Below, in pieces: positions 43,206 to 51,896 of a stretch of 64,000 bases of DNA; the first letter of the stretch is position 1, and every line of letters starts with the position of its first letter. The notes beneath the pieces were generated by a model that was given only the letters and a program-made list of their open reading frames with translations, was not told the DNA's origin and searched no databases. The position numbers and the translations under genes were made by a program. The stretch comes from JBBEAM01 sp040882845 (GTDB taxonomy: Bacteria > Pseudomonadota > Alphaproteobacteria > Kiloniellales > DSM-21159): positions 310,001-374,000 of the forward strand of contig JBBEAM010000007.1 of assembly GCA_040882845.1 (NCBI GenBank), written 5' to 3'.

Positions 43206-45191
43206 ATGTTCAAATTTTTCAGTATGGCCGGGGTTCTCTCGGCCTTCGTCGGCAGCCTTCTATTGCCCTCTGCGGCCTTGGCCGCCGAGACCGACAGCGG
43301 CGTCTATGTCGAGCTGCGCGACGAGAACGCGCCGGACGCCGAAGTCACCGAGCGCTGGAAGTTCTATGGCGCCAGCCACGCGCTGATCATCGGCATCGAC
43401 GACTACGATAACGGCTGGCCGCGCCTCTCCAACGCCGTCAAGGACGCCAAGGCGGTAGCCGAGGAGCTCGAGGGCCGGGGCTTCGAGGTGACCACGCTGC
43501 TCGACCCCACCGGCGACGAACTGCGCGCGCAGCTGCGCTCCTTCTTCGCGCTCCGGGGCGCCGACCCCGAGGCCCGGCTGTTCGTCTGGTTCGCCGGCCA
43601 CGGCTACACCGAGTTCGGCGAGGGCTATCTGGTCCCGGCCGACGCGCCGGACCCGAGCAACCCCGAGTTCCGCCTGACCGCGCTGCATATGGGCGATGTC
43701 GGCTCGATGGTCCGCATCGCCCGCTCCAAGCACGTCTATGCCGTCTTCGACTCCTGCTTCGCCGGGACCATTTTCAACGCCAGCCGCGCCCGTCCGCCGG
43801 CGGCGATCACCCGCGCGGTGGCCGAGCCGGTGCGCCAGTTCCTGACCTCCGGCGACGCCGACCAGGAGGTCTCCGACGACGGGACCTTCCGCAGCCTCTT
43901 CCTCAAGGCCCTGCGGGGCGACGAGGACGCCGACGCCAACGACGACGGCTATCTGACCGGCAGCGAGCTCAGCCTTTATCTCGAGGACCGGGTGATCAAC
44001 CTGACCAACTCGGCGCAGACGCCGCGCAGCGGCAAGCTGCGCGACCAGCGCTTCGACCAGGGCGACTTCGTCTTCCTGCTGCCGCGGGATGAAGAAGAGG
44101 TGCAGGTCGCCGCCCTCGACGAGGAGGCGCCGGCCGGCGAGGCCGGAACCCGCGCGCTGCCTAACCCCAACCCGGATCTCGCGGTCGAGCTGGCCTTCTG
44201 GGACTCGATCAAGGCCAGCGACAGCATCGCCGACTACCAGGCCTATCTCACCGCCTATCCCGATGGCCGTTTTTCCGTGCTCGCCGAGGCCCGCCTGACC
44301 GAGCTCGAGGCGCGGGTGGCCCGCATCGAGGCGGAGCAGGCACGGGCCCGCGAGGAGGAAGCGCGCCAGGAGGAAGAGGCGGCGGCGCAGCGCGCGGCCG
44401 CCCAGGAGCAGGCGCGGCTGGCCGAGGAGCGCGCCAAGATCGCCGAGGAGAAAGCCCGGCTCGCCGAGGAGGCGCGCCGCATCGCCGAGGAGAAGGCCGC
44501 CCGCGAGGCCGCGCAGGAGACTCAGGTCGCCGCGCTGCCCGAGCAGCCGCAGGTCGATCCCGCCGAGCAGGACGAATTGGCGCTCAACCTCAACCGCAGC
44601 GACCGCCGCGAGCTGCAGCAGGCGCTGGTGGCGCTGGGCTACGACACCCGCGGCATCGACGGCTTCTTCGGACCCGGAACCCGCAACGCGATCCGTCAGT
44701 ATCAGGCCGCCAAGGGCGCCGCGCAGACCGGCTACCTGACCGCCTCTCTGGCCAGTGGGATCCTGTCCGATGCGCCGAAGCCGGAACCCGAGCCGGAACC
44801 GCAGCCCGTTACCGCACAGCCCGCGCCGGAGCCGCAGCCGGCGCAGACCCAGACCGCGGCCCTACCGCCCGAGCCTGTCGTCTCCAAGGATGAGGTCGAA
44901 TCCTACGTCGCTTCGAACGAAGGCGCCGTTACCGAGATGTTTGTCGAATACAACAACCGTTACCGCCTCCTGAAGAAGCATGATTCCCGCCTGCCTCGGA
45001 AGGTCGTGCTCGGCGCTTTTCGCGTCAAAGAGATCGAGCAGGATGAGATCGTTGCGAGCGTGAGGCTTTCGGAAAGGTCGAATTACATGCCGCAAACCCT
45101 GACCAAGGATTTCCTGCTGAAGTGGACCGGCGGCGGCTTCGAGATCATCGGCTACCGGGAGAAATGGGAGCTGCGCCGCACCGGCGGCTGA
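43206..45191 (+). CDS. Secreted caspase-like protein with peptidoglycan-binding domain (copy 2)
   Basis: A 661-residue paralogue of the preceding gene with the same domain order. Signal peptide MFKFFSMAGVLSAFVGSLLLPSAALAA; caspase-like domain with His132 and Cys184; EF-hand-like DANDDGYLTGSE (243-254); a longer Ala/Glu coiled coil (~345-435); peptidoglycan-binding domain (DRRELQQALVALGYDTRGIDGFFGPGTRNAI); Pro/Glu linker; C-terminal domain ending EIIGYREKWELRRTGG like copy 1. The ATG at 43206 is preferred since it opens the signal peptide; the frame is open from 43026. The caspase core is far more similar to copy 1 than are the tail regions. Confidence 0.85.
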   Translation: MFKFFSMAGVLSAFVGSLLLPSAALAAETDSGVYVELRDENAPDAEVTERWKFYGASHALIIGIDDYDNGWPRLSNAVKDAKAVAEELEGRGFEVTTLLDPTGDELRAQLRSFFALRGADPEARLFVWFAGHGYTEFGEGYLVPADAPDPSNPEFRLTALHMGDVGSMVRIARSKHVYAVFDSCFAGTIFNASRARPPAAITRAVAEPVRQFLTSGDADQEVSDDGTFRSLFLKALRGDEDADANDDGYLTGSELSLYLEDRVINLTNSAQTPRSGKLRDQRFDQGDFVFLLPRDEEEVQVAALDEEAPAGEAGTRALPNPNPDLAVELAFWDSIKASDSIADYQAYLTAYPDGRFSVLAEARLTELEARVARIEAEQARAREEEARQEEEAAAQRAAAQEQARLAEERAKIAEEKARLAEEARRIAEEKAAREAAQETQVAALPEQPQVDPAEQDELALNLNRSDRRELQQALVALGYDTRGIDGFFGPGTRNAIRQYQAAKGAAQTGYLTASLASGILSDAPKPEPEPEPQPVTAQPAPEPQPAQTQTAALPPEPVVSKDEVESYVASNEGAVTEMFVEYNNRYRLLKKHDSRLPRKVVLGAFRVKEIEQDEIVASVRLSERSNYMPQTLTKDFLLKWTGGGFEIIGYREKWELRRTGG

Positions 45192-45200
45192 GCGGGCCCT

Positions 45201-46541
45201 TTAGCCGGTACGTGCTTTCAAGGCGGTCGCAGCGCCCTCCGCGCCGAACACCCGCGCGAAGATCGTATCCACATGCTTGCTGTGGTAGCCGAGGTCGAAG
45301 ATCGCCTCTAGCTCGGCATCCGAGATGGTCACTTCCGCATCGGCCTTCAGAAGTGCCAGGAAATCCGCCTTCTCGCCCTTGCTCTGGGCGTCCCAGACCT
45401 GCATCGCGTTGCGCTGCACAAGGCGGTAGGCGTCCTCGCGGCTGATCCCGGCCTGGGTCAGGGCGAGCAGCACCCGCTGGGAGTGGATCAGGCCGCCGAG
45501 CTGCTCCAGGTTGCGGCGCATGTTGTCGGGGTAGATCTGCAGCTTCTCGATCACTCCGGCCAGGCGGGTGAGGGCGAAATCCAGGGTCACGGTCGCATCG
45601 GGGCCGATCATCCGCTCCACCGAGGAGTGGGAGATGTCGCGCTCGTGCCACAGCGCCACGTTCTCCAGCGCCGGGACGACCGCCGAGCGCACGATCCGCG
45701 CCAGGCCGGTCAGGTTCTCGGTCAGCACCGGGTTGCGCTTGTGCGGCATCGCCGAGGAGCCCTTCTGCCCCGGCGCGAAGTACTCCTCGGCCTCGCGCAC
45801 CTCGCTGCGCTGCAGGTGGCGGATCTCGATGGCCAGGTTCTCGATCGAGGAGGCGATCACCCCCAGCGTGGCGAAGAACATGGCGTGGCGGTCGCGCGGG
45901 ATCACCTGGGTCGAGACCGGCTCGACCTCCAGGCCGAGCTGCGCGGCGACGTGGCGCTCCACGGCGGGGTCGATGTTGGCGAAGGTGCCGACCGCGCCGG
46001 AGATGGCGCAGGTCGCGATCTCCCTGCGCGCGGCCAGCAGCCGCTCCCGGTTGCGCGCGAAGGCGGCGTAGTGGCCGGCGAGCTTGAGGCCGAAGGTGGT
46101 CGGCTCGGCATGGATGGCGTGGCTGCGGCCGAGGCAGAGCGTGTCCTTGTGCTCCCGGGCGCGGGCCTCCAGCGCCGCCAGCAGGCGGTCGAGATCGGCC
46201 AACAGCAGGTCGCTCGCCTGGGTGAGCTGCACCGACAGGCAGGTGTCGAGCACGTCGGAGGAGGTCATGCCCTGGTGCACGAAGCGCGCCGCCGGGCCGA
46301 CATGCTCGGCCAGGTTGGTCAAGAAGGCGATCACGTCGTGGTGGGTCTCGCGCTCGATCTCGTCGATGCGGTCGACCTCGAACTTGCCCTTGTCCCGGAC
46401 CTCCTTGGCGGCCTCCCTGGGGATGATCCCCAGCTCGGCCTGGGCGTCGCAGGCATGGGCCTCGATCTCGAACCAGATCCGGAACTTGTTCTCCGGCTCC
46501 CAGATGCGAGTCATTTCGGGCCTGCTGTAACGCGGAATCAT
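45201..46541 (-). CDS. purB: Adenylosuccinate lyase
   Basis: A 446-residue fumarase-superfamily lyase acting twice in purine synthesis (SAICAR to AICAR; adenylosuccinate to AMP). The superfamily signature GSSAMPHKRNPVLTEN is at 261-276; TSSDVLDT (~93-100) and GRSHAIHAEPTTFG (~138-151) supply catalytic groups. Start ATG at 46541 has AGAGGA 10 nt upstream and lies 32 nt after the TPR glycosyltransferase-like gene, which may share its transcript. Separation from purC by the caspase pair and other genes is unusual for this class. Confidence 0.95.
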   Translation of the reverse strand: MIPRYSRPEMTRIWEPENKFRIWFEIEAHACDAQAELGIIPREAAKEVRDKGKFEVDRIDEIERETHHDVIAFLTNLAEHVGPAARFVHQGMTSSDVLDTCLSVQLTQASDLLLADLDRLLAALEARAREHKDTLCLGRSHAIHAEPTTFGLKLAGHYAAFARNRERLLAARREIATCAISGAVGTFANIDPAVERHVAAQLGLEVEPVSTQVIPRDRHAMFFATLGVIASSIENLAIEIRHLQRSEVREAEEYFAPGQKGSSAMPHKRNPVLTENLTGLARIVRSAVVPALENVALWHERDISHSSVERMIGPDATVTLDFALTRLAGVIEKLQIYPDNMRRNLEQLGGLIHSQRVLLALTQAGISREDAYRLVQRNAMQVWDAQSKGEKADFLALLKADAEVTISDAELEAIFDLGYHSKHVDTIFARVFGAEGAATALKARTG

Positions 46542-46573
46542 GCTTTCAGTCCTCTTGCTTGGCGGCGGCCATT

Positions 46574-48337
46574 CTACGCCGATTCCGCCTCTGTGGCGCG
46601 CCAGTTCTCCAGCTTCGTGCCGATCGCCGCAATCGGGGGTGCCCAGTCGAAGGGGTCCTCCTGCCGGTATAGCCGGACCGAAGGATACCAGGGGCTGGAC
46701 TCCTTCTCAGGGAACCAGAACCAGTAGGCGCCGCGTCCGGCGGGGATCATCGCCCAGGTCTCGACGCCGAGGGCGCCGGCCATGTGTACCGTGGTATTGC
46801 TGACGGAGATCACCAGGTCCATCGCCGCGACCTGTGCGGCGAAGTCGTCGAGCGAGACGAAGGAGTCGACCTCGGGATCGTCATAGACCGCGATGCCGTG
46901 CTCGGAGTTCAGGTTCGCAATCTCCTCGGTGCAGTCGCCGTACTGCAGGTTGACGAAGTTCGCATCCCTTGCGCGGAGGATCGGCAGCCAATCGGCGAGT
47001 TGCGTCGACTTGTGGCGGGTCAGGCCGGCGTGCTTGCTGCGCCAGGAAATCCCGATCACCGGGCCGTCTCCGCGCGCCCGGTACGTCTTGCGCAGTGCGG
47101 CGGCCCGCTGCGGATCGGCTTGCAGGTAGCTGCGGCGGTCGGGAAAGGCGTCGAATCCGGGGCGCAGCCAGCGGCCGAGGTCGCCGCTCGAGGTCTGCCC
47201 GCCGATCGCCGGATCGAGGCAGGCGGCATCCGGCGGGTCGCTGCGCGGCACGACCGTCACCCCAGGCATCGAGCGGGCGAAGAGCGGCGCGAGGCGCGGC
47301 GCGCACTCGAAGATGCAGGCGATGCCGCGTTCGGCGAGTTCCGGCACCATGGAGGCGAAGAGAATCTCCTCGCCGATCGCCTCCTCGCCCCAGACCAGTA
47401 GGCGCTCGCCGGCCTCGGGCGGGCGTTCCAGGTAGGGCTGCGCGAAGTCGCGCCAGCCGACCTTGCGGGAGGTTTTTGCATTCTTCCAGCGCCAGGCGTG
47501 CTCCGCCCAGGCCTCGGACAGACGGCCCTGCCCGAATAGGGCCTGGGCCAGGTTCTGGTGTGCGTTGGGGTAGTCGGGCCGCAGGGCGAGCGCCTGGCGG
47601 GCGGCCGCCTCCGCCTTGTCGTAGCGCCCGAGATCGCGCAGCGGCGTCGAGAGATTGCAGTGCGCCTCGGTCATGCCGGGCGCGAGAACGGCCGCCTGCT
47701 GGTAGGCGGTGACGGCGTCCTCCGCGCGCCCGGCGGCGGTCAGCGCCTTGCCAAGATTGAAATGCGCAACGGGATCGTCGGGATGCCGCGCGGCGATCCG
47801 CTCCAAGGTGCTGACCGCCTCCTCGTGGCGCTGGCAGCGCTCGTAGCATTGCGCCAGGAAGACCAGGGAGTCGGGCGGCGCGCCGGGCATTACGACAAGG
47901 CGCTGCAGTAGCGGCAGCGCTTCGGCGTAGCGCTCGGCTTCGACCAGCAGCCGCGAAGTGCGCATCAGCAGGATCGGCCGCTCCGGCGCAATCTCCAGGG
48001 CGGCGAGAAGCCGCGCGATCGCCTCGCCTCGCCGCCCGGTGAGCAACAGCCCCTCGGCCAGGGCGCGCTTGGCCTCCGGCATCCGGGGCGCCAGCTGCTC
48101 GGCTCGCGCCAAGTGCGGCAGGGCCTCGGCCGCGGCCCCGGTCTTGCACAGCGAGAGCCCGAGCGTCATCAGGGCGGTGACGTCGTCCGGGTCGTGGGCC
48201 AGAATCCGCCGTTGCTGGGCGATCGTGTCGGATAGATTGGCGTCGGGCATGCCTTGGCCGACCATGCGCGCGTTCCACTCCTGGAAATGCCTGGAAAATT
48301 GGCTGAGAAGGTATTTCGTGATAGCGTCGCGCGTCAA
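46574..48337 (-). CDS. TPR glycosyltransferase-like protein
   Basis: A 587-residue protein if started at TTG 48337. Residues ~35-285 are TPR units (for example DPVAHFNLGKALTAAGRAEDAVTAYQQAAVLAPG). The rest resembles the TPR-coupled glycosyltransferase (GT9/GT41-like) group: WGEEAIGEEILFASMVPEL, FECAPRLAPLFARSMPG, GISWRSK and DLVISVSNTTVHMAGALGVETWAMIP. An ATG at 48265 (563 residues) with AGGAG about 11 nt upstream is at least as likely a start. It should use a nucleotide sugar in the cytoplasm; acceptor unknown. It heads the glycan-type cluster on this side of purB. Confidence 0.78.
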   Translation of the reverse strand: MTRDAITKYLLSQFSRHFQEWNARMVGQGMPDANLSDTIAQQRRILAHDPDDVTALMTLGLSLCKTGAAAEALPHLARAEQLAPRMPEAKRALAEGLLLTGRRGEAIARLLAALEIAPERPILLMRTSRLLVEAERYAEALPLLQRLVVMPGAPPDSLVFLAQCYERCQRHEEAVSTLERIAARHPDDPVAHFNLGKALTAAGRAEDAVTAYQQAAVLAPGMTEAHCNLSTPLRDLGRYDKAEAAARQALALRPDYPNAHQNLAQALFGQGRLSEAWAEHAWRWKNAKTSRKVGWRDFAQPYLERPPEAGERLLVWGEEAIGEEILFASMVPELAERGIACIFECAPRLAPLFARSMPGVTVVPRSDPPDAACLDPAIGGQTSSGDLGRWLRPGFDAFPDRRSYLQADPQRAAALRKTYRARGDGPVIGISWRSKHAGLTRHKSTQLADWLPILRARDANFVNLQYGDCTEEIANLNSEHGIAVYDDPEVDSFVSLDDFAAQVAAMDLVISVSNTTVHMAGALGVETWAMIPAGRGAYWFWFPEKESSPWYPSVRLYRQEDPFDWAPPIAAIGTKLENWRATEAESA

Positions 48338-48396
48338 TTCTAGTTACGACTTCGGCCTCGGACGCGGCGGGATTTGCGCAAAAAAATCGGGACGTT

Positions 48397-48636
48397 ATGA
48401 ACCTCGAATTCACGCTCCTCGCGCTTCTGGGCGGTTTTGTCGTGGCGGCGGCCAGCCACTATAAGGCCGGGCAGCCGTTCGATCCCAACCGGCCGCGCCT
48501 TTTCCCCTACAGGGGCCTCGAGGTGCTGGCGATCTTCGTTTGCGCCCTGCTGCTCGTTCATGTACTGGCCCTGTTTACCGGCTGGGACATCCAGGGCGGC
48601 AGCATCGGCAAGCGCGGTATCATCTCCTTCCAATAG
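48397..48636 (+). CDS. Small two-span membrane protein
   Basis: A 79-residue protein with one hydrophobic segment at 4-20 (EFTLLALLGGFVVAAAS), a basic loop with FDPNRPRLFPYRGLEV, and a second segment at ~43-61 (VLAIFVCALLLVHVLALF). The topology suggests both termini on the same side. It lies 10 nt before the glycosyltransferase gene, which suggests co-transcription. No known family recognised; a similar arrangement of a small membrane protein beside a cell-surface gene is common but says little. Confidence 0.55.
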   Translation: MNLEFTLLALLGGFVVAAASHYKAGQPFDPNRPRLFPYRGLEVLAIFVCALLLVHVLALFTGWDIQGGSIGKRGIISFQ

Positions 48637-48646
48637 GCGGCTCGAC

Positions 48647-49366
48647 GTGTCTGATTTGAAAGTCTTCATCGGTTGGGACTCGCGGGAGCCCGAGGCATAT
48701 GAAGTCGCGCGGTTTTCCCTGCTGCGCCACGTCTCGATCGAGGCCGAGGTGCATCCCCTGAAGCAGCCGGAACTGCGCGCCCAGGGGCTCTACTGGCGCG
48801 AGTTCGACCCCATCGCCTCGACCGAGTTCACCTATACCCGCTTTCTGACCCCGCATCTCGCCGGCCACTGCGGCTGGGCGCTGTTCTGCGATAGCGACTT
48901 CCTGTGGTGCGGCGACGTCGGCGAACTGCTGGAACTGGCCGACCCCGGGAAGGCTTTGCTCTGCGTCCAGCACGACCACCGCCCGACAGAAACCGTCAAG
49001 ATGGACGGCCGGGTACAGACCGTATATCCGCGTAAGAACTGGTCCTCCCTAATGCTGTTCAACTGCGACCATCCCGCCAACCGCAAGCTCACCCCGGAGG
49101 TCGCGAACGGCGAGAGCGGCAAGTTCCTGCATCGCATGCAGTGGCTGGCCGACGAGGAGATCGGCGCCCTGCCGGAGGCCTGGAACTGGCTCGAGGGTTG
49201 GTGCGCCAAGCCGGCCGAGGGCCCGCCGAAGGCGATCCACTACACCCGCGGCGGCCCCTGGTTCGAACAGTGGCAGGCCGTCGACTACGCCGATCTCTGG
49301 TTTGCCGAGCGCGCGTTGATGGAGCGAGGCGGAGCGGAGTCGCGACCTGCCGCCGCCGGCAAGTGA
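48647..49366 (+). CDS. Glycosyltransferase
   Basis: A 239-residue protein beginning with GTG at 48647: MSDLKVFIGWDSREPEAYEVARFSLLRHVS. The segment GWALFCDSDFLWCGDVGELL (~84-103) contains a DxD-type motif (CDSDF) as in GT-A nucleotide-sugar enzymes. The order and the late LHRMQWLADEEIGALPEAWNWLEGW, KAIHYTRGGPWF resemble lipopolysaccharide-type transferases of the GT8-like group. It lies directly before a sulfotransferase gene (33 nt), so the two may act on the same glycan. Donor and acceptor unknown. Confidence 0.7.
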   Translation: MSDLKVFIGWDSREPEAYEVARFSLLRHVSIEAEVHPLKQPELRAQGLYWREFDPIASTEFTYTRFLTPHLAGHCGWALFCDSDFLWCGDVGELLELADPGKALLCVQHDHRPTETVKMDGRVQTVYPRKNWSSLMLFNCDHPANRKLTPEVANGESGKFLHRMQWLADEEIGALPEAWNWLEGWCAKPAEGPPKAIHYTRGGPWFEQWQAVDYADLWFAERALMERGGAESRPAAAGK

Positions 49367-49398
49367 GCCGGGCCGGGCGCGGCGCTGAAAGCGGCGCG

Positions 49399-50355
49399 AT
49401 GCGGCTGACTCTGGTCGAGCCGCGCGCCGGTCTCCACGGCGCGGCCGAGAGGCCTCTGACGATCTTCACGCATATTCCCAAGTGCGCCGGCACTGCCTTC
49501 GAGACCATCCTCGATGCCGTGGGGAAGAGCCGGGGCCGGACGGTGCGGCGCATCCGCGGCTCGATCTATGGGCAGTTCCTCGGTCCTGGCAAGTTCCAGA
49601 ATTGCGAGCGGGCGCTGCAGCCGGGCGCCTTGCCGAAGATTCCGGAAGAGGTCGCCTTCCTGACCGGTCATCTTCCCTTTGGCGTGCACCGGCAGATTGC
49701 GGGCGACTGTATCTACATCACCCTGCTGCGCGAGCCGGAGGCGCGCTGCCGTTCGCATTTCCGCCATGGTATCGAGCGTGGCGGCTGGACGGAAGACACG
49801 CCGCTTGCCGATCTCTTCGCCTCCGGCGCGCTGATCGATAACCCCCAGGTGCGCCAACTCGCCGGCCTGGCCGACCCCGATACGCCCTGCGGCGAGCGGG
49901 AGGTAAAGACAGCGCTGCGGCACCTTGAGGAGGTCTATGGCGTCGTCGGCACGCAGGAGCGCTTCGACGATTTCCTCGCCGCGATGATCGCGCTCTACGA
50001 CTGGCCGGCGGTCTGCTACGGCGGCAATCGGGGTTCCGAAGAGGAAGAGCCGGAGGGCGGGACCGCCGCCTGGCGGCAGACCCTTCGCGACCGGCATACC
50101 TGCGACCGCGAACTCTATGCCGAGGTGGCGCGGCGGCAGCCGCTCTGGCGCCGTGATCTGGAAAGCCGGACTGCGCCCGGCGGCAAAGCGGTCGAGCGAC
50201 GCGAGATCCTACTGACCGCGTCCTTCCCGCGTTTAGGGCCTGAAGTGGGGGCGGTCGTTTGGGGTCCCAGTGCAAGGCTGCTCACCCGCGACGCCTTCCA
50301 GCAAGCTTTCGCGCCGATGCAGGCCCAGGGCAGGCTTCGGATCGTAGCAGCCTAG
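49399..50355 (+). CDS. Sulfotransferase family 2-like protein
   Basis: A 318-residue protein with the 5'-phosphosulfate motif FTHIPKCAGTAFETILDAVG (23-42), which is diagnostic of the heparan-sulfate 2-O/chondroitin-type sulfotransferase branch, and YITLLREPEARCRSHF with the 3'-phosphate-binding Arg. No signal or membrane span is evident. It lies 32 nt after the glycosyltransferase gene and its stop is 9 nt from that of the convergent TPR-SGNH gene. A glycan acceptor fits the context; not shown. Confidence 0.75.
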   Translation: MRLTLVEPRAGLHGAAERPLTIFTHIPKCAGTAFETILDAVGKSRGRTVRRIRGSIYGQFLGPGKFQNCERALQPGALPKIPEEVAFLTGHLPFGVHRQIAGDCIYITLLREPEARCRSHFRHGIERGGWTEDTPLADLFASGALIDNPQVRQLAGLADPDTPCGEREVKTALRHLEEVYGVVGTQERFDDFLAAMIALYDWPAVCYGGNRGSEEEEPEGGTAAWRQTLRDRHTCDRELYAEVARRQPLWRRDLESRTAPGGKAVERREILLTASFPRLGPEVGAVVWGPSARLLTRDAFQQAFAPMQAQGRLRIVAA

Positions 50356-50364
50356 CCTCAGCTG

Positions 50365-51801
50365 CTAGTGCGGCAGGTTGCCAAAGCGTCCCTGGAAGCT
50401 CTCCTCGATCGCCAGGGGGCGCAGGTCGTTATTTCCGCCGAAAAACTTACCGGCGTTCGGCCCGCCATCGGCTCCCAAGGTAACCCGGTAGAGCTCGATA
50501 ACATGGGCGTCGCGAAGCTGGGCTTCGCTTCGGAGCGAGTCATTGAAGCGCTCGGCCGCCTTGACGACTTCGTTCCACGGCTCGCCCGCTACCGAGTGCT
50601 TGATGTTCGGCAGCGGCGCAGTGACGAACAGAGGTGTCAGATTGCGATCTCGCGCCGCTTGAGCGGCGAGAGAAACGTAGTTGGCGGCAAGAAGGTCTAG
50701 CTCGGTCATGCCAAGGCTTTCCGCGCTTTCCTCGCCCTGCCCAAGCTTCGCTGCCATATCGCGTAGGCGAAGCCGGCCGAACAAAAATCCGACGGATACC
50801 CCCTGCGGCAGCTTGTCGAGCTCGCGTTCAAGCCAGGCCCGCTGCAGGTTAGGGGCGGGGGCCGTCACTTGCTGCAGGTCGCCGAAGGGAATGAAGCGGC
50901 TAGCCAAACGCGCCTGCTTGCCGCCGAAGGGAACCAGAAGATTCGCCGCCGCCAAGACGGAGCTGTCGCCGATCAAGATCAACTGACCTTCTTCGACGCC
51001 ATCTAGGCTCTCGGGCCGGGTCTCGTGGTAGGCCATCAGCGCTTCGAGGTGGAGCGCCAGCTTCCGGAAGTAGCTCGGCTTGCGCTGCTTTCTGGAAACC
51101 TCGCGGATATAGCCGATCGCTTCGGCGCAGGTTTCTATGGCGCCGTGCTCCCAGGCATAGATCGCCTGCAGCACGATCTCGCCGAGAATTTCCTGCGGTG
51201 AGGTCACTGGCGGCAACTCCGCCAGCTCGTCGAGCCGGTCGGTGACCATCAAGGCCTGGGCGAGGAGGCAGAGGTCGTCCTTGGGGCGGTCTTCGGCCTT
51301 GCGGGCGGCGAGCAGATCCTCGATCGCCGGCTCGATCTCGCCGCGCGCGAAGCGCAGGCTGCCGCGCAGTTGCTGCGCGGCGGCGTGATTAGGGTCGAGT
51401 TCCAGTGCCCTGCCGGCCGTCGCCTGCGCCTCGTCGTTCTGGCCGAGCAGGCGCTGGATGCTTGCCAGGCGCAGGACGATCTGCGGATTGCTCTCGGCGC
51501 GGGTCACTGCGGCCTCGGCGCAGTCCGCGGCTTCTTCCAGACGGTCGAGCAGCAGCATCGCCTCGCAGAGGTGGTCCCAGGGCAGGGGATTGGCCGGCGC
51601 CAGCTCGGCCGCCTTGTGCAGCAGCGGCAAGGCGTCCTCGGCGCGTTTCTCCTGCAGCGCCACCAGGCCAAGCAGCCGCGTCGCCTCGGGGTGGTCGGGA
51701 TAGTCCGCCAGGATATCGCGATAGGCCGCGCCGGCCTCCCTGGTCTTGCCCGCCATCTGGAGCTGGAAGGCCTGCTGGAGTTGCTCTCTGGGCGTGTTCA
51801 C
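50365..51801 (-). CDS. TPR protein with an SGNH-like C-terminal domain
   Basis: A 478-residue protein with TPR units in residues ~5-165 (AAYRDILADYPDHPEATRLLGLVALQEKRAEDALPLLHKAAELAPAN). The C-terminal ~210 residues start GQLILIGDSSVLAAANLL with GDS (278-280), as in SGNH/GDSL-type domains of TPR glycan proteins. The motif I expect later as GEIDCR is GRLRLRD here, so catalysis may be altered or lost. It is convergent with the family 2 sulfotransferase and divergent from the third sulfotransferase. Function uncertain. Confidence 0.65.
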   Translation of the reverse strand: MNTPREQLQQAFQLQMAGKTREAGAAYRDILADYPDHPEATRLLGLVALQEKRAEDALPLLHKAAELAPANPLPWDHLCEAMLLLDRLEEAADCAEAAVTRAESNPQIVLRLASIQRLLGQNDEAQATAGRALELDPNHAAAQQLRGSLRFARGEIEPAIEDLLAARKAEDRPKDDLCLLAQALMVTDRLDELAELPPVTSPQEILGEIVLQAIYAWEHGAIETCAEAIGYIREVSRKQRKPSYFRKLALHLEALMAYHETRPESLDGVEEGQLILIGDSSVLAAANLLVPFGGKQARLASRFIPFGDLQQVTAPAPNLQRAWLERELDKLPQGVSVGFLFGRLRLRDMAAKLGQGEESAESLGMTELDLLAANYVSLAAQAARDRNLTPLFVTAPLPNIKHSVAGEPWNEVVKAAERFNDSLRSEAQLRDAHVIELYRVTLGADGGPNAGKFFGGNNDLRPLAIEESFQGRFGNLPH

Positions 51802-51896
51802 GCGGGCACTGTCCGGTAATTTCTGTTGATCGGGGCCACTGGGCCTTTAGGTTGCCTCCAGATATAGCCCCCGGCCCGGAGGGTCAAGCCGACACC

